From positions 786,137 to 850,136 of the forward strand of contig NMRA01000056.1 in assembly GCA_002633005.1 (NCBI GenBank): a stretch of 64,000 bases of DNA, in the 5' to 3' direction. Position 1 is the stretch's first letter, and each line of letters opens with the position of its first letter. The translations under genes and the position numbers were made by a program. The notes beneath the pieces were generated by a model. The model was not told the DNA's origin. It did not search any database and was given only the letters and a program-made list of their open reading frames with translations. Shown here piece after piece: positions 41,901-48,700 of this stretch. The DNA is from Phoronis australis. Taxonomy: Eukaryota > Phoronida > Phoronidae.

Positions 41901-44900
41901 TTAATAAAATACCTAATGCAACACAAATTAATTAGACCAATCCCCTATTCCTTACTTAAACAGTCCAACAAATCCATGGCATACAAATAAAGTTATTTCA
42001 CAGCTCACTTACCTGGCTTCTTTAAACATGTAATTGCATGCTCCTAACAATGCTAAAAGTATAGCAGGAACTAAACCACAAAGCTATTTTAGCATAATCT
42101 ATGCTAAACAACGTGCAGTTGTATTCCTTGACAATTTGTAAATATGAAAACAAAAAATTCTGTAAATAGCCGACCTGTGCACCAATGACGAACCTCGCAG
42201 GTTCACACACTCCACATCATGCAGTGTTATTCCCCAGCACCACGTCAGGATACTTACTGGACATGAGTCATTCATTTGTGGAGGATCATTTTCGCCACAA
42301 AATTCGTTCTTAAAAACACTTGGCAATTTTTAACTTGCTTCATATTCTCATCTTCACTATATGTTGTGTTCCCAAACAATTTGGCCAAGCAGTCACATGG
42401 ATAAGGAATTAGCCTGCAAGTTCCACTTTAAACAGAATTTACTCGATAACAAGAGCAACACAAAGCACTGAAAGGCACACACAACTGCACTGCAAGTGGT
42501 GTGCTTTTAGAAATGTTTATTAGAATCAGGCAATAATGTAAAATAAAAAGGATACTAGGGGCTTAGCGTAAGATAAATCCATCTGAAACAAGGCACAATT
42601 ACTGGCGTCTCCCTGTAAGAAACTAATTAGTTGAAATTCTATGAATATCCAACAAGGAATTTGGTAAACATGGAGTCTAAAGCCATGGTTCTGGCCAATG
42701 CATGTTTTCCAAAAAACAAAAAATGGAATGGGCCAGGTATGATGACAATTATGAGAACCGAATAAGGATTGACGTGGATGGTATCCATTAGTTCTTTGAA
42801 ATTACTTGAACAGTAATCAAGTCCAGACATCTGGCTTCTACTGTTTTACCCACATCCAGAAGTTCCGCCATTTTAAAAGCTTTTCCGTGCTCAAACAGTA
42901 ATTTTTTCTTCAAATACAGGTACTTGGTACCCATGGAAATTGGAAAAATCCGACTGATAATGACATCTTGTATCCTAAATTTCTGGAACCTAGATGTCAA
43001 GAACATTTGGAACCTAGTTTATGTGGGCATATATACTAACATGACGGCATACAAACCATTCTGAAAAGCTGTTCCATCTTTCAATGTGGAGGAGAGTATA
43101 TCCAATGGACTACTTTCTATTAGCTGTTCTTTAAGTTTATCCTGAAATGAATACAATTCGAGCCAGTAGTCAGTTATTCGAAATTACTCTGATGCTTAGG
43201 TGGGGCAAAAATGGTCAACTTTAAAGTACGATGAAATAAAAATGAAGCACTTGGTAAATTAAGCCAAAAAAACACCACCAGGCCTTTTTCCAGGATTTCG
43301 AAAATAGGGGGTCCAAAATGGGGTTCCCAATATTCCAGGGCGTCCATGATTCCGATGCGTAACCCCCACTCCCAGGACCATTCACCAGCAATCCCCCCAA
43401 CGCAGTTTTTTACAAAAAAAATGCGTAAACCAAAGTTTTTACATCTAAGTTTACAAAACAGAGTTCTGTAGAGAGCTTCTTTACTAAAAAACTGTGTAGA
43501 CCAAGACTTTTACATCTAAATTTCAGAAAACAGCCAAGTAGCTTACCAAACAAATATTAGAGATATTGGTTTAACGATGACTGCACTATGTTTTTGGTGA
43601 TTTCAAGTNTTCCAGGGCGTCCATGATTCCGATGCGTAACCCCCACTCCCAGGACCATTCACCAGCAATCCCCCCAACGCACAGTTTTTTACAAAAAAAA
43701 TGCGTAAACCAAAGTTTTTACATCTAAGTTTACAAAACAGAGTTCTGTAGAGAGCTTCTTTACTAAAAAACTGTGTAGACCAAGACTTTTACATCTAAAT
43801 TTCAGAAAACAGCCAAGTAGCTTACCAAACAAATATTAGAGATATTGGTTTAACGATGACTGCACTATGTTTTTGGTGATTTCAAGTCAAATTGATGTTA
43901 TAAAGTTTGTCGTATCATTTTAATTAGCTTTAATATTCTGTAAAATGAGGCATCAGAGCTGCCAAGAAAAGTACACAGGGTTAAACTTTTTTGTGACTGT
44001 CGCCAAATTAAATCAAAATATTGCACACACGCACGCACACACCAATAATCTTAAATGGTACCAGTCAATGAAAAGATGCCCAATCCCCTTATCAAATGCG
44101 AAACAATGAAAATAACCTTATTCAACAACAAAAGTGAAATATCACTAACTGATCTTATCTAATAATCTCAAAATTCACCAGAAAATCATTTAGCAGTTGT
44201 TTACAGTATGAATGAACCAAACAAAAATAGTAGTGAAATAAAATTGTCCCATGAAAAGGCCTTCCCAAGTTGAAATCGCAAACTCCAAACTGACACAAAT
44301 AAATCAAAATACAGTAGTGGCGGAGAATTTTTCTGTTGAAGCTATCAGTGAACACTGTTTGGTCCATGGTCTGAATAGAAACATCAATTGGCCTTATTAA
44401 AAAACAAAATAAACAAAGGCTCGCATGCTAAAACATGAGCCAAAACAGACTTTCAAAGAAGACATTGCATGGGGCTTCAGTTCACCATAATTGAGAATGC
44501 AAACAGGCCACATTTTTCCACCAGCTCTAAAGATACCACCATACTTCATGAATACTAGATGTAGTGTTGTGAAACGTGACTTCTGGTTGTGACGACACGT
44601 ACAGCCAGATAAAACCTCTCTAAGTTGCTTGCCAAGCGGCAACTGCCTTTTGGCCGAATGGTTTAGATGCTTGGCAATTGCTCGTGCAACCTAGCTTCAA
44701 GTCTCGGAGTCACTGAACTGTTCTACAGTTATGAACCTGTGCTCCACCTAAGAAGCCAAGCTATGATTTAGTACAGACACCTATAAAATTCGTTTAAATT
44801 TGTTCCTCATTCAGGGGAGAATTTCTTAGGGCCTTGCACCCTCTGAGAATGGAAATCAACCCCCCCATGGCCAACACCAAACCTATTTCTAACAGGTATC

Positions 44901-45521
44901 CAAACTTAACATTTAGTCTTTGTTTCAAAGCCTAGCCTTCACTTGAACGAAGGACTCATGTGAATGCTTTTCAATACTGATCTCCTTAGAGCTTGTAGAG
45001 TGTGAACTAATCTGTTTTCTGTTTTGCAGTTTGAGTCTGAAAACACAGTTAATAAAGCCATTTGATAGTCTAAATCGCTAAAATGAAACTGGTCTTGAAT
45101 CAAGTTGAATGACATTAAAACTAAAATTCTTTGTTAAGTGACTGGTTGCCGAGTTCTAAGTAATTTCCTCAATAACTGACAGAAATGCTACTCAAACTAC
45201 CTTATCCAGGGCACCACTTATAATTTTAGTGTCAAAATTAGTTCGCTCTTTATCCTGAAGAAGGGCGTGATGAAGGTAAAATTGTTTCACTGTCAGCGAC
45301 TGCGAAGACATGTCATCTGCCACAGCACCAAAATTGTCATATGTTTCATGATATCTTTCTTCAGACCCAAATTCACTAAGTCTGTAACTCGCTTTGTCAT
45401 TGTTCTCTTTTTCCAAACCTTCTGTATCAAGTAGAGCCTTATTCAGGCTCACACAAATTGTCAGAATTATTAGAAATATCTTTAATCTGACACATTTCCG
45501 CGAACTTATGAAAGCAGCCAT
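4847..45521 (-). CDS. Large unrecognised secretory-pathway protein, about 29 coding exons (whole gene)
   Basis: I do not recognise this protein. The start at 45521 begins MAAFISSRKC followed by a hydrophobic stretch (LKIFLIILTICVSL), a typical signal peptide with likely cleavage near residue 29. No later transmembrane segment or KDEL-type tail is evident. Sequons for N-glycosylation are spread along it (NLT, NGS, NAS, NST, NNT, NKT, NQT), so I infer a luminal or secreted protein of about 1,740 residues. Nearly all exon junctions are GT-AG and phase-compatible, which is the main evidence that this is one gene; the four block entries list them. Unresolved points are the 3' end of the third exon (near 41005) and a 14-nt microexon (9665-9678) needed to keep frame. 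It could instead be two adjacent genes read through by my phase matching. Divergent neighbour: HM13, 209 bp away. Confidence 0.72.
5283..5564. mobile_element. Tc1/mariner-like non-autonomous element (copy 1)
   Basis: Starts TTGGTACAGAACAAGCCAAA and ends TTTTAGTATTTGTACTGTA, an imperfect terminal inverted repeat of the TACAGTAC...GCCAAAAGTA type. The interior shares text with copies at 39942, 57925 and 62950 (GACAATT/CCGTCAC, TGGC...CAATTAGAATTTT). No transposase frame is present. It lies in the last intron of the large gene. Confidence 0.55.
5741..5980. mobile_element. MITE with TTCCAAGAAA termini (copy 1)
   Basis: The left end TGTTCCAAGAAATCTCACTT and right end AGTCAATTTCTTGGAACG form terminal inverted repeats. 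The interior (GAGATCTTAAGTTTGACTT, GTGGAAGTTTCAAA, GAAGTTGAGACAAATCTT) is nearly identical to 13071-13310. About 240 bp, with no coding capacity. Confidence 0.7.
6520..6600 (+). mobile_element. tRNA-like SINE head beside the 27-bp minisatellite
   Basis: A Pol III-type B-box (GGGTTCAAATCCTGG) is preceded, at tRNA spacing, by an A-box-like TTTTCAGTGGTTTGAG. It lies directly upstream of the minisatellite that begins at 6650, so the array may have arisen from the SINE's tail. The body is not otherwise recognisable. Confidence 0.5.
6642..7101. repeat. 27-bp minisatellite, 17 copies
   Basis: The unit is GAGAACCTGGATATAATGCG plus AGTGAAT. Units begin at 6650 and then every 27 bases without a single indel up to 7082, seventeen in all. 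Variants are substitutions only (GAATCTGG, AATAAGAA, ATAATGTC). Because 27 is a multiple of three, long frames are open on both strands; these are not genes. It sits in the intron between exons 6325-6395 and 7478-7589. Confidence 0.95.
9665..9678 (-). CDS. Probable 14-nt microexon of the large gene
   Basis: Exon 10344-10426 ends in phase 0, but exon 8125-8188 only stays open, and only joins correctly to 7478-7589, if entered in phase 2. Between them, AAAATCTCCATCAT is flanked by a good acceptor (CCTACCATGCAG) and a strong donor (GTAAGC). Its 14 bases shift phase from 0 to 2 exactly, giving KISI-M. This rests on frame logic alone. Confidence 0.45.
10805..10890 (-). mobile_element. tRNA-like SINE head (minus)
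   Basis: The minus strand reads CCTGGCTTTGAGTCCCTGTC, a B-box-like sequence, with an upstream A-box-like GACTCGGCAGTCTGGGGTA at tRNA spacing. It is degenerate, in an intron of the large gene. Confidence 0.4.
12505..12710 (+). repeat. Polypurine tract of about 200 bp
   Basis: An almost uninterrupted G/A strand (GAAGGGAGGGTAGG ... GGAGGGTGGGAGGTAGAG). The minus-strand frames here (Pro/Ser/Leu/Phe-rich, 12345-12749) are products of the composition. It lies just downstream of the donor of exon 12852-12993, so on the transcript it is a long polypyrimidine run. Confidence 0.85.
13071..13310. mobile_element. MITE with TTCCAAGAAA termini (copy 2)
   Basis: Left end GGGCCCGTTCCAAGAAAACT, right end AGTCAGTTTCTTGGAATAGAC, paired as terminal inverted repeats. 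The interior matches the 5741-5980 element almost base for base. No open frame of note. It begins 77 bp beyond the acceptor of exon 12852-12993. Confidence 0.75.
15009..15190 (+). repeat. Decaying 22-bp tandem array
   Basis: The unit ATCATCACAGGGCTTGGAAT plus GA is repeated about eight times. Three or four copies are near identical at the left; the next ones (CACCACAGGATGTGG, TTCGCGGGACTCTG, CAGATCAGGACTTGG, CGTTGCAAGACCTCG) become steadily more divergent to the right. Confidence 0.85.
15490..15561 (+). mobile_element. 72-nt tRNA-like sequence (tRNA pseudogene or SINE head)
   Basis: It begins GGCTTTC and ends TGAAGCC, which pair as an acceptor stem. It contains an A-box-like CAGCTCTACTGGTAAAGCA and a good B-box (GTGGGTTCAAACCCA) with a paired T-stem. 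The length equals a tRNA, but the anticodon arm does not fold cleanly and no anticodon can be assigned. More likely a SINE head or pseudogene than a working tRNA. Confidence 0.5.
16541..27606 (-). CDS. Large gene, central exon block
   Basis: Exons with matching phases: 27537-27606 (phase 1 out), 26235-26299 (a short, highly acidic exon, DEDEDEENEDGDDENE), 25400-25538, 24736-24844, 23481-23589, 22518-22691, 20311-20439, 19320-19480, 18485-18717 and 16541-16744. The protein turns from acidic linker to a folded region: VAHTFPSSNVLSVMPDTDN, FADVITLGPNFHYYLGLWL, AKAITVLTNEENGVTSVRFL, then IVWFNASLIHHKVAASDKPF. Alternating hydrophobic strands and helices, with two exons in the 58- to 78-codon range, suggest one or more alpha/beta domains in the ER lumen. 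I considered UGGT-like thioredoxin folds and von Willebrand A domains; neither shows its diagnostic motifs (CxxC, DxSxS), so I assign none. Confidence 0.75.
17682..18190. mobile_element. Inverted-repeat element with GGTTATGTAGGACC termini (copy 1)
   Basis: Left end GGTTATGTAGGACCTTACCG and right end CGATAAGGTCCTATACAACC are inverted repeats about 510 bp apart. The interior shares TTTGGCCAACTT and AGATACTGTGCTTTA with 47134-47694. No transposase frame. It lies between exons 16541-16744 and 18485-18717. Confidence 0.7.
20095..20175 (+). repeat. G-rich purine tract with an ambiguous base
   Basis: GGGCGGAGGTGGGGAGGGAGG and similar text with an N at 20155. It has enough G-runs to allow G-quadruplex formation on the plus strand; the N probably reflects sequencing difficulty. 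Confidence 0.7.
21636..21742. repeat. Long-hairpin element, subfamily B (copy 1)
   Basis: The left arm (GCAATAGTCACTTACAGGGG then TCCTGATTTTGAGAACCAG) and the right arm (AACTGGTTCTCAAAACGTGG then GACATTTGTGAGTGGCTATT) form a stem of about 40 bp. The short loop holds ATTCAATGGAGA. The core TTTTGAGAACCAGTTT is shared with 39081, 48099 and 62447. It lies in an intron of the large gene. Confidence 0.8.
22266..22322 (-). repeat. Triplicated 18-bp unit
   Basis: Three consecutive copies of ACATCCTCCATATTTRG with one or two substitutions. Intronic; the overlapping minus-strand frames only reflect the 18-bp period. Confidence 0.75.
28605..30338 (-). CDS. Large gene, 1,734-nt hydrophilic exon with Asn-Met-Ala-Asp repeat
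   Basis: A single open exon of 578 codons, phase 0 at both ends (acceptor TTTCGTAG at 30339, donor GTAAGA at 28604). It is lysine-, asparagine- and aspartate-rich with no hydrophobic core, so probably disordered. Residues encoded by about 28960-29325 form imperfect five-residue repeats on an NNMAD theme (variants NNMAV, NNVAD, NKAD, NNMAT). The 15-bp-based array leaves all frames open over it, which explains the long antisense frames at 28566-29717 and 28789-29328. It is preceded by exon 31847-31978 (44 codons, phase 0), reading SGVMDGDSVSSRLTVHEAV and so on. The exon is much longer than every other exon of the gene, suggesting lineage-specific expansion of a linker. Confidence 0.7.
30862..30932 (-). 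mobile_element. tRNA-like SINE head (minus)
   Basis: The minus strand reads TCAGTGGTAAGAGCACTAGA (A-box) followed by CATGGTTCGATTCCCAGTTG (near-perfect B-box) at tRNA spacing. Flanking ends do not form an acceptor stem, so a SINE head rather than a tRNA gene. It lies in the intron before the 1,734-nt exon. Confidence 0.55.
31979..35880 (-). other. Long intron of the large gene (3.9 kb)
   Basis: Between exons 31847-31978 and 35881-36002. Minus-strand frames at 33058-33309, 33596-33802 and 33768-33977 were read; none has a recognisable domain or supported splice sites in phase. About 34895-34990 resembles a dispersed repeat also present near 11830-11920 and 50865-50950. Otherwise I see nothing. 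Confidence 0.6.
34895..34990. repeat. Dispersed repeat fragment (shared with 11820-11920 and 50865-50950)
   Basis: All three share text of the form TTTGGAGAACAGTGTATAA, then ATCTGAAAGTTTCAT, a run with GAAT, then GCCATTTCTGAGATA, followed (in two) by AAGT(T)GACCAAAT or AGCTAGCCAAATTTGG. Similarity is about 70% by eye. The 50.9-kb copy runs into GGGTCCTACATAACCTT, the terminus seen at 18190 and 47694, so these may be decayed parts of that element. Confidence 0.5.
35881..45521 (-). CDS. Large gene, N-terminal exon block (signal peptide and FG-GAP-like segment)
   Basis: Exons: 45201-45521 (phase 0 out), 43057-43141 (phase 1 out), a third from 41167 downward, 40336-40457, 39273-39419, 38657-38857, 37317-37440 (phase 1 out) and 35881-36002. 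The third exon joins to read FDNDGVLQQLSFYSYIDR, later VIAVADVHKDKTTVAL; the Asp-rich loops followed by a beta-strand resemble FG-GAP/VCBS repeats, a weak inference. Its donor is unclear: CAA|GTACAC at 41005 gives phase 2, but the next exon needs phase 1, and a G|GTGGCT donor at 40937 would fit. Later exons are alpha/beta-like (HNGVHNIYIGHVQSGRVQDV; RLFFVNSWSSLLHLV), and one has a Thr-rich linker (KVTTTTANPN). None carries a motif I can name. Confidence 0.65.
36069..36247 (+). mobile_element. MITE with AATTGACCTATCGC termini (copy 1)
   Basis: AATTGACCTATCGC at the left end and GCGATAGGTCAATT at the right end are perfect inverted repeats around 179 bp. The interior has GACACACCTTTGTTTCCAAG and ACCCGACAAACAACACG, found in opposite orientation at 63461-63641. 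It lies in the intron upstream of exon 35881-36002, 66 bp from that exon. Confidence 0.8.
39081..39174. repeat. Long-hairpin element, subfamily A (copy 1)
   Basis: TCTGATATAACGTGCC and GGCACGTTATATCAGA are perfect outer arms, and ATTTTGAGAACC with TGGTTCTCAAAAT form the inner stem. The loop contains CGTTATTCAGTGGAG. A stem of about 40 bp in a 94-bp element, lying 99 bp beyond the donor of exon 39273-39419. Confidence 0.85.
39942..40321 (+). mobile_element. Tc1/mariner-like non-autonomous element (copy 2)
   Basis: Left terminus TACAGTACGGGGCAAAAGTA with TTCAGACAAAATGACC; right terminus TGATTACTTTTGTCTTGTACTGTA. A second right-end copy (GATTACTTTTGTCTGGTACTGTA) ends near 40287. CAGT termini beside TA are typical of the Tc1/mariner superfamily. 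The interior contains a roughly 70-bp near-duplication (AAGCCATTCTGTAATTAGGA and AAGCCATTCTGCAATTAGAT). No transposase frame. An N occurs just upstream at 39900. Confidence 0.65.
40870..41043. repeat. 91-bp-period tandem duplication over an exon-intron junction
   Basis: TAAGTAAATAG...AAACAAATCGCTAYARTGTAC and onward appears at 40870-40951 and again at 40961-41043, with about 80% identity. The right copy overlaps the 3' part of the third coding exon of the large gene, the left copy is beyond it, and both carry the candidate donor CAA|GTACA. Confidence 0.85.
41561..41908. mobile_element. Possible MITE with TTTAAGGGCC termini
   Basis: TTTAAGGGCCAGCACACAAA at the left end pairs imperfectly with GTGAAGGCCCTTAATAAA at the right end. 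Inside are direct repeats (GAGCATTTTGCCCTC and GAGCATTTTGCCTTC). No frame of interest. Intronic. Confidence 0.4.
43142..45200 (-). other. Intron 1 of the large gene (2.1 kb)
   Basis: Holds the 277-bp duplication, a short CA/CG-rich run (44028-44042) and a degenerate tRNA-like SINE head near 44645-44720 (GGCCGAATGGTTTAGATGCT and AGCTTCAAGTCTCGG). Minus-strand frames at 44155-44367 and 44397-44642 are not supported as exons. Confidence 0.55.
43333..43887. repeat. Tandem duplication of a 277-bp segment with an N at the junction
   Basis: 43333-43609 and 43610-43887 are practically identical, from TTCCAGGGCGTCCATGATTC to GGTGATTTCAAGT. The only difference I see is two extra bases in copy 2 (CAACGCACAG against CAACGCAG). 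The single N at 43609 lies exactly at the junction. Confidence 0.93.
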
Positions 45522-45730
45522 GTTTGTTGTTCTCTGCTGACTTATGGGAAAACACGTTCATTTTTAATGAGATTTTAGGTAATTTTTCTGTTTTTTACAC
45601 ACAATGCATATTAATTTTATGTAATTATTGCTAATTTTTAATTTGATTTTCATCTTGGATGAGAAATGACCTTACTAAGAAATACTTGCAACTCTCCAAT
45701 TGGCGAGACTCAACGTAGCACTTCTCAAAA
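45522..45730. promoter_or_regulatory. Likely bidirectional promoter between the large gene and HM13
   Basis: The two start codons are divergent and 209 bp apart, too close for separate conventional promoters. CCAATTGG at 45696-45703 is a palindrome giving a CCAAT motif on both strands, 28 bp before the HM13 ATG. Both starts sit in ATGGC contexts (AAAATGGCAG for HM13, ACATGGCTG for the other), reminiscent of YY1-type initiator sites. No TATA box is placed for either gene. Confidence 0.6.
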
Positions 45731-48700
45731 ATGGCAGACGAAGCAGCCGCAATCGTGAATGAAACTTTAGTAGAAGCCAATGCGAGTGGAAATGCATCGG
45801 CAAAAATTCCGGCAACTCCCGAAGGAATGGCACTAGCGTATGGTAGTTTGTTTTTAATGGCAATCGTGCCCATATTTATTGGGTCTTTTCGATCCGTGAA
45901 GTACCATAAGGAACTGAAGGTAAACATATGAATCTGAATGAGCCGGTTTTTTCCGGCAACATATGGACTGGTTCTTAAACCTTATTATACATCAACGAAG
46001 TTTCAGTGTGTCGTTAAACATAAGTCAGATGTAACAGTTCCAGATTATGAGTTGTGAAGAGAACCAATTACTTCCACTGAACAGCTGAATTCTTGTAGCG
46101 TGTGTAGAACTGGAAGTAGAAGCAACTGGCGCTGGCACTGCTGCACATGTTGAGCTTATTTCGATCTGTTACTGTTAGAATATACACCATTAGTAAAGAA
46201 GGGAGTACTGTGTATTCCTAGTACTGTGTACTCCATTACACAGTGACATAGAATGTGCCAAAAGTCTGGCGAGGTTCGCAATCTCACCATCAAAGCACTC
46301 CTGCATGATTACTTGCAGCTTAGGCTTTGCTTATGGCTTTGATCGCATCAAATGAATTACCATGATTGAAGTACAAGCAGCAGTGTTTGATTTAACAGCC
46401 TGCAGCTTGCCAATGTGACTTCATATTGTGTTTGGCGACCTGGGATATTTACAAGAAGTTGCATTTGGCGAGTTGGTGTTAAGTTGAGCATCAAGCATTG
46501 CATTAGACAGTTATTCCATTAGATCATGTTTGGTGATTAAAATGACATGCTGTGCCAACTTGTATAGCACTGTTTTGAACAATAACAAACTGCCAGTTCT
46601 TTCATGAGCCCTGAAATGGCCATCCATCACTAAGGAATAATGTGAAATCAATTTCATTGTTGTAACTGGTCTAAATCAATTTTTTTGTGATGGAAGGCAA
46701 GCTTAAAAATGCTTTAAACATCCTATTGCAGTGCCAGTGGTCACATGGTAGAAAGTGAAACTGGGACATCTAGGATGTCGTAAAAGGGGGAATGGCAAAC
46801 CACAATTTTAATGAAAATATCACAAGCCCTAAATAAATGGCGTATTTGCACCATTTTTAGTCACAATCATTATTTTTGACGAAAAAAGGAAAAAAAACTT
46901 TTTCTTGGATCCTTTTGATATTTATACAAGTTCTGTTGAAACATCTGAAAGCATCTAATTTCTTATTAATGCATTTTTGTATTTTATGGCTGCGTTTTAG
47001 GACAGTGGTGAGAAGCCGGAGACGATGTCTGGTAAAGATGCGGCCATGTTTCCCGTAGTTGCAAGCTGCGCACTTTTCGGAATTTATTTATTGTTTCAGG
47101 TAATGAGGTGACAGTTCTGATTATTGGCTTTGATTAACATAATGTAAGACTCCAGAAAATATCCAAATTTGGCCAACTTTGGAACAGAAGTGGCTAGTTG
47201 GATTCGTGTGAAACTTGCAGATACTATGCTTTAGTATGTGCAGGTATCAGTCCTCCGCAGATTTCATTAAACACTTGACTCATTTGGTTACAGACTCCCT
47301 TGAGTTTTTTTCTTTCAAAACTCTCTGTCAGACAGCCAATGTTCAGGAGACAAAGTATACAGCAGTTCACCTATCATTGCTATCGATGTCAATAAAACTA
47401 CCCAAAATTTTACACTGTGCATTGCACCATTTATGGTCAAGGTGAAGGGCAAAATGCTAAACCACATAAAATACACAATGCGCAACCCAATACACAATTG
47501 CATAATTTGTTTAGTTCAAATAACAATACATGGAGAGACCTCTGGTGGTGAATGCTCCTAATTAATAGCAGATTGCTAAAGTAAAAAATCAAAGTCTACA
47601 TGCTTTTGGTTTCAGAAAGTATGTAATTTTACTCACTTGAAGTCTAAATTTTTTCAATATTTGACTATAATTGTTGATAAGGTCCTACATAACTTAAAAT
47701 ACAATTAAACTGTTAACTGTTAAAGGTTATGAGTCATGGTCGCCATGTTGGTATGAAGTGTACTGAATTACAGTATAGTGGAGTAGTTTAGAACAGAAAT
47801 TGAAAGTCAATGTGAAAATCTTACAATTGTTCTTATTGTATCAGTGTCATTTGAAAGAATATTATATTCTTCTCTGTTCGCCAGAGGCCAGAATTGTTAC
47901 ATGCCTGAAACGTCTCGTACCAATTAAAGTTTATGTACGTTTAACTAATGCTTTTCACTCACAATCCACTTTTTTAGATTTTTTCAAAGGAATACATCAA
48001 CCTTCTGCTGGCTGTGTACTTCTTTTTTCTTGGTGTGCTTGCGCTCAGCCACATAGCTAGGTGAGTAGATTTATCCAGGGTTGGCAGCGCTGTCTGTGGT
48101 AGTCGCTTACAGTGGTACTGCGTTTTGACAACCAGTTTCTTTCGCTGAATAACAGGCTTCAAACGGGCTTTCAAAATGCGGAAGCCCTGTGAGTCACTGA
48201 TGACGTGCTGTTAATTCCATTTTGTAAGGGATTGTTTATTTCAATTTGGTCAACATGCATCGTTTGCATAGTCTTTAGTCTGTGGACATTGAACATACTG
48301 ACATGGCTTACTATTGCATTAATTTAGATTTGATTCTATCAAATGATGTTAGTTGACTTTTTTGTTGTTTTATTGACAATTGAGAAGAGGATTTATTCAT
48401 ACATGACCGGTGAAGGCAAAACATGATATCCTTCCTAAAATAAAATCAGTTGCTCAGTAGTCCTTTCCATGCTTCTCATGGAAGGTTGATTAAAACCTCT
48501 CCATGTTTTGAGTTAAAAACTGGTAGCTGATTGGCCAAACGAGTGACCTACAATGGAAAGCTCATACATACCATCCTTCTATGTCTGGTTGCAGATACAA
48601 TCTGTATTCGTGTAATAATTTAAAATACAATTATTGTCTTTCATTTTTGGCCAAGATGTTTTCAGGACTCAAAAATATATTGACCTCACTTTTGCCTCAA

